From Actinomycetota bacterium (GTDB taxonomy: Bacteria > Actinomycetota > Actinomycetes > JACCUZ01), in assembly GCA_030841245.1 (NCBI GenBank), contig JAVEDG010000402.1, positions 1 through 7,720 on the forward strand: a stretch of DNA of 7,720 nucleotides, read 5' to 3'. Both the position numbers and the translations under genes were made by a program. The first letter of the stretch is position 1; each line of letters starts with the position of its first letter. Of the stretch, positions 6,610-7,720 are shown in pieces. The notes below the pieces were generated by a model. It was not told where the DNA came from. It ran no database searches and saw nothing but the letters and a program-made list of their open reading frames with translations.

Positions 6610-7175
6610 TCGTCGTCCTCGTCGTCGGACATGTCCAGCCCCGCCGCGGCCGCCACTCCCTCGAGGTAGCCGCGCGCCCGCTCGGTGCGCGGGTATCGCT
6701 CGACCTCCGCCCAGAACTCCGGCCCGTGCCCGGGCACGAGCAGGTGCGCGAGCTCGTGGACGAGGACGTAGTCGAGCACCCACTCCGGCATCCCCTTGAG
6801 GCGGTGGCTGAGCCGGATGCTGCGGTCGACCGGGGTGCAGGACCCCCAGCGGCTGCCCTGGTTGGTCACCCAGCGCACGCTCGCCGGCCGCGCGCGCCCG
6901 TCGAGGTAGCGCCGGGACAGGTCGCTGGCCCGGGCCTTCAGGTCGTCCTCCGCGGGACGCAGCTTGCGGTCCTGCTTGGCCAGCCGCTCGAGCATCACCG
7001 CGACCCAGCGCCGCTCCTCGGCGCGGCTCATCCGCGCGGGGATGAGCACGATGGTCCGGTCACCGTCGCGGTAGGCCGACACCGTACGGCGCCGCCGGGC
7101 CGAGCGGCGGACCTCGACGCTGGGCATCCCGGGCAGCACGTCGGCCGAGTCGTCACGACGGCCCTGCTCGGTCAT
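6606..7175 (-). CDS. YgjP-like metallopeptidase (DUF45 / M48-type HExxH protein)
   Basis: A 189-residue protein starting MTEQGRRDDS. The N-terminal third (18-60) has the family strand pattern SVEVRRSARRRRTVSAYRDGDRTIVLIP. The centre holds the conserved NQGSRWGSCT (105-114) and IRLSHRLKGMPEWVLDYVLVHELAHLLVPGHGPEFW (120-155). HELAH at 140-144 supplies His140, Glu141 and His144; His150 in PGHGPEFW is the probable third zinc ligand. There is no signal peptide or membrane helix, so it is cytoplasmic. The last residues are strongly acidic (DMSDDEDDE), and their codons also form the Shine-Dalgarno of the next gene. Physiological substrates of this family are not known to me. The ATG at 7175 has no Shine-Dalgarno, but a TAGCGT hexamer sits 8 nt upstream, so a leaderless mRNA is possible. 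Length is typical for actinobacterial members. Confidence 0.92.
   Translation of the reverse strand: MTEQGRRDDSADVLPGMPSVEVRRSARRRRTVSAYRDGDRTIVLIPARMSRAEERRWVAVMLERLAKQDRKLRPAEDDLKARASDLSRRYLDGRARPASVRWVTNQGSRWGSCTPVDRSIRLSHRLKGMPEWVLDYVLVHELAHLLVPGHGPEFWAEVERYPRTERARGYLEGVAAAAGLDMSDDEDDE
6616..6620 (-). promoter_or_regulatory. Shine-Dalgarno of the GT-A-like gene, inside the metallopeptidase 3' end
   Basis: GAGGA on the - strand lies 6 nt upstream of GTG 6609. It falls in the codons for the acidic Asp/Glu tail of the metallopeptidase, consistent with coupled translation through the GTGA overlap. Confidence 0.6.
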
Positions 7176-7183
7176 GACGCCAA

Positions 7184-7189
7184 ACGCTA
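7184..7189 (-). promoter_or_regulatory. Candidate -10 for a leaderless metallopeptidase transcript
   Basis: TAGCGT on the - strand fits the actinobacterial TANNNT -10 and ends 8 nt before ATG 7175, so initiation would fall at or within a base or two of the start codon. No Shine-Dalgarno is visible. No good -35 lies 17 bp upstream, so the call is tentative. Confidence 0.3.
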
Positions 7190-7201
7190 GCGACTTATCT
7201 T

Positions 7202-7343
7202 TTCTCCACAGCCGGTGGACCGCAACCGTGCAGGTCAGGGTCACGTCGTCGCGGCATCCCCAGCGCCGTCCCCAGACGCGTGAACCGGTGGTCCACAGCG
7301 ACACCCCGCCGGGTCCCCAGCGGGTCCACAGGACCGTCCACAG
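7202..7343 (+). repeat. Array of seven TCC(A/C)CAG motifs (DnaA-box-core-like)
   Basis: Seven copies, all in the same orientation, start at 7205, 7257, 7269, 7292, 7314, 7325 and 7337. Four are TCCACAG and three TCCCCAG, mostly preceded by G. The last six are 12, 23, 22, 11 and 12 bp apart, close to whole multiples of 11-12 bp, so they would face one side of the helix. TTCTCCACA (7202-7210) and TGGTCCACA (7289-7297) differ from DnaA boxes TTATCCACA and TTGTCCACA at one base; the others are weaker. The array lies between the metallopeptidase start and the rightward promoter at 7361. It could be a protein-binding array or a decayed 11-12-bp tandem repeat. Confidence 0.6.
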
Positions 7344-7360
7344 GACAGACCGTCGCACCG

Positions 7361-7389
7361 TTGACGGGGCCCGGCCGGGCTCCTAGGTT
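7361..7389 (+). promoter_or_regulatory. Housekeeping-type (HrdB/SigA-like) promoter on the + strand
   Basis: TTGACG (7361-7366), a 17-bp spacer, then TAGGTT (7384-7389). This is near-consensus for the principal sigma factor of actinobacteria and predicts transcription start at about 7396-7397. No + strand protein gene follows, which points to an RNA product. It is 17 bp downstream of the last TCC(A/C)CAG motif. Confidence 0.6.
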
Positions 7390-7395
7390 CCTCCC

Positions 7396-7548
7396 GACGA
7401 AGCCCCCGGAACGATCGGCCGGAGGCACCCGCAAGGGGAAGGCGAGTGCACCCGCCCCGTGCCCGCCCGGGGGCTTCGTGACCTCCGAGGGACCCCTCCC
7501 CCTCGACCCGCGGCCCTGGGTGCCACTGCACGGCCCCAGGGCTGCGGG
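7396..7548 (+). ncRNA. Candidate structured small RNA, no family recognised
   Basis: Starting at the predicted transcription start, three hairpins follow one another. The first is closed by a perfect 13-bp stem (7397-7409 with 7467-7479, ACGAAGCCCCCGG on the 5' side). It contains an inner GGCAC/GTGCC stem (7424-7428 with 7459-7463), a possible GGCG/CGCC stem-loop (7441-7444 with 7453-7456), and a GCAA tetraloop-like CC-GCAA-GG. The second is CGAGGG/CCCTCG (7486-7491 with 7500-7505) with a C-rich 8-nt loop. The third is the 17-bp hairpin 7507-7548. The result would be an RNA of about 150 nt. I compared it from memory with SRP RNA, 6C RNA, and the cobalamin, glycine, ydaO and SAM riboswitches and found no convincing match. 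It runs toward the 3' end of the enoyl-CoA hydratase gene, so read-through would be antisense to it. Confidence 0.45.
7507..7548. terminator. Strong 17-bp hairpin, candidate terminator without U-tract
   Basis: On the + strand 7507-7520 pairs with 7535-7548 (14 pairs including one G-U). After a bulged T at 7521, GCC/GGC (7522-7524 with 7532-7534) continues the stem around a 7-nt loop. It lies about 60 bp beyond the stop of the leftward enoyl-CoA hydratase gene and at the 3' end of the candidate rightward RNA, so it could terminate both. No T-run follows on either strand, which is common for actinobacterial terminators. Confidence 0.5.
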
Positions 7549-7609
7549 CCGTCCGGACCCCAGCGGCCGGACCCCACCGCGCCAATCACCAGAACGGCAC
7601 CACGCGAGG

Positions 7610-7720
7610 TCAGCGGCCGGTGAACCGCGGGGGACGGCGCTCCCGCTGGGCGCGCAGCCCTTCCTGCAGGTCCTCGGTGGCCAACGTGACGGGCTGGGCC
7701 AGGGCCTCCCACTGCAGGGC
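7610..7720 (-). CDS. Enoyl-CoA hydratase/isomerase family protein, C-terminal 36 residues (5' end outside window)
   Basis: The frame is open from base 7720 to TGA at 7612-7610 and reads ALQWEALAQPVTLATEDLQE then GLRAQRERRPPRFTGR. This is the crotonase-family C-terminus: an E-A-x-A-Q helix, the T-E-D-x-x-E-G turn, and an R-x-P-x-F-x-G-R ending typical of actinobacterial enoyl-CoA hydratases. Such enzymes hydrate or isomerise enoyl-CoA thioesters, mainly in fatty-acid and aromatic degradation. The catalytic oxyanion-hole and Glu residues lie upstream, outside the window, so the exact reaction cannot be said. It is followed by the structured gene-free stretch, and the strong hairpin at 7507-7548 may end its transcript. 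Confidence 0.85.
   Translation of the reverse strand, partial: ALQWEALAQPVTLATEDLQEGLRAQRERRPPRFTGR

Noticed and set aside
7202..7343. A chromosomal replication origin
   Set aside because: The motifs resemble DnaA-box cores, but there is no AT-rich unwinding element, no dnaA/dnaN/gyrB neighbours, and most copies miss two or more box positions.
7411..7560. Cobalamin riboswitch, suggested by GGGAAGGCG (7436-7444) and GCCACTG (7522-7528)
   Set aside because: The two blocks are in the wrong order, no B12-box sequence follows, and no + strand cobalamin gene lies downstream.
7176..7585. Long - strand and + strand frames over the gene-free stretch
   Set aside because: Their translations are Arg/Gly/Pro-rich without domains, overlap each other, and are expected by chance in very GC-rich DNA.
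7553..7620. Short direct repeats (CCGGACCCC at 7553 and 7567; CAGCGGCCGG at 7561 and 7611)
   Set aside because: They are only 9-10 bp of GC-only-type sequence with no flanking structure; one falls on the enoyl-CoA hydratase stop codon. Probably chance.

Overview
The window is high-GC DNA of actinobacterial type: third codon positions are mostly G or C, several starts are GTG, and the gene families and their order are those of actinomycetes. From memory, Mycobacterium tuberculosis has the same backbone (UPF0182 Rv3193c, YlbL/PDZ-Lon Rv3194c, divergent Zincin_2 Rv3195). The PPA1377-family gene and the MoaE/epimerase insertion point toward Propionibacteriales (Nocardioides-like), but that placement is inference.

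Layout. The N-terminal 287 codons of a UPF0182 membrane protein run leftward off the left edge (1-861, -). A divergent 224-bp gap leads to a PPA1377-family protein (1086-1601, +), which converges on a leftward four-gene run. In transcription order the run is an atypical SDR/NAD-dependent epimerase (4462-3359), MoaE (3359-2934, coupled through TGATG), a 60-aa single-span membrane protein (2876-2694) and a membrane-anchored YlbL-type PDZ/Lon S16 protease (2651-1614). A 157-bp divergent region with two inverted repeats separates the epimerase from a Zincin_2 (DUF2342) metalloprotease-fold protein (4620-5993, +). This converges on a second leftward pair: a YgjP/DUF45 HELAH metallopeptidase (7175-6606), then a CofC/DUF2064-like GT-A-fold protein (6609-6007), joined by a 4-nt GTGA overlap. 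The last 36 codons of an enoyl-CoA hydratase/isomerase lie at the right edge (7720-7610, -).

The genes are conserved actinobacterial housekeeping or poorly characterised genes. The window has a protease and membrane theme (YlbL, Zincin_2, YgjP-like) plus one molybdenum-cofactor enzyme without its MoaD partner. I see no mobile element, tRNA, rRNA or CRISPR.

The least ordinary part is the 434-bp gene-free stretch 7176-7609. It holds (i) seven same-strand copies of TCC(A/C)CAG resembling the DnaA-box core, six of them spaced in near-multiples of one helical turn; (ii) a near-consensus housekeeping promoter on the + strand (TTGACG, 17 bp, TAGGTT) that faces no + strand gene; and (iii) three consecutive strong hairpins starting exactly at the predicted transcription start. 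Together these suggest an independently transcribed structured small RNA that I cannot assign to a known family.
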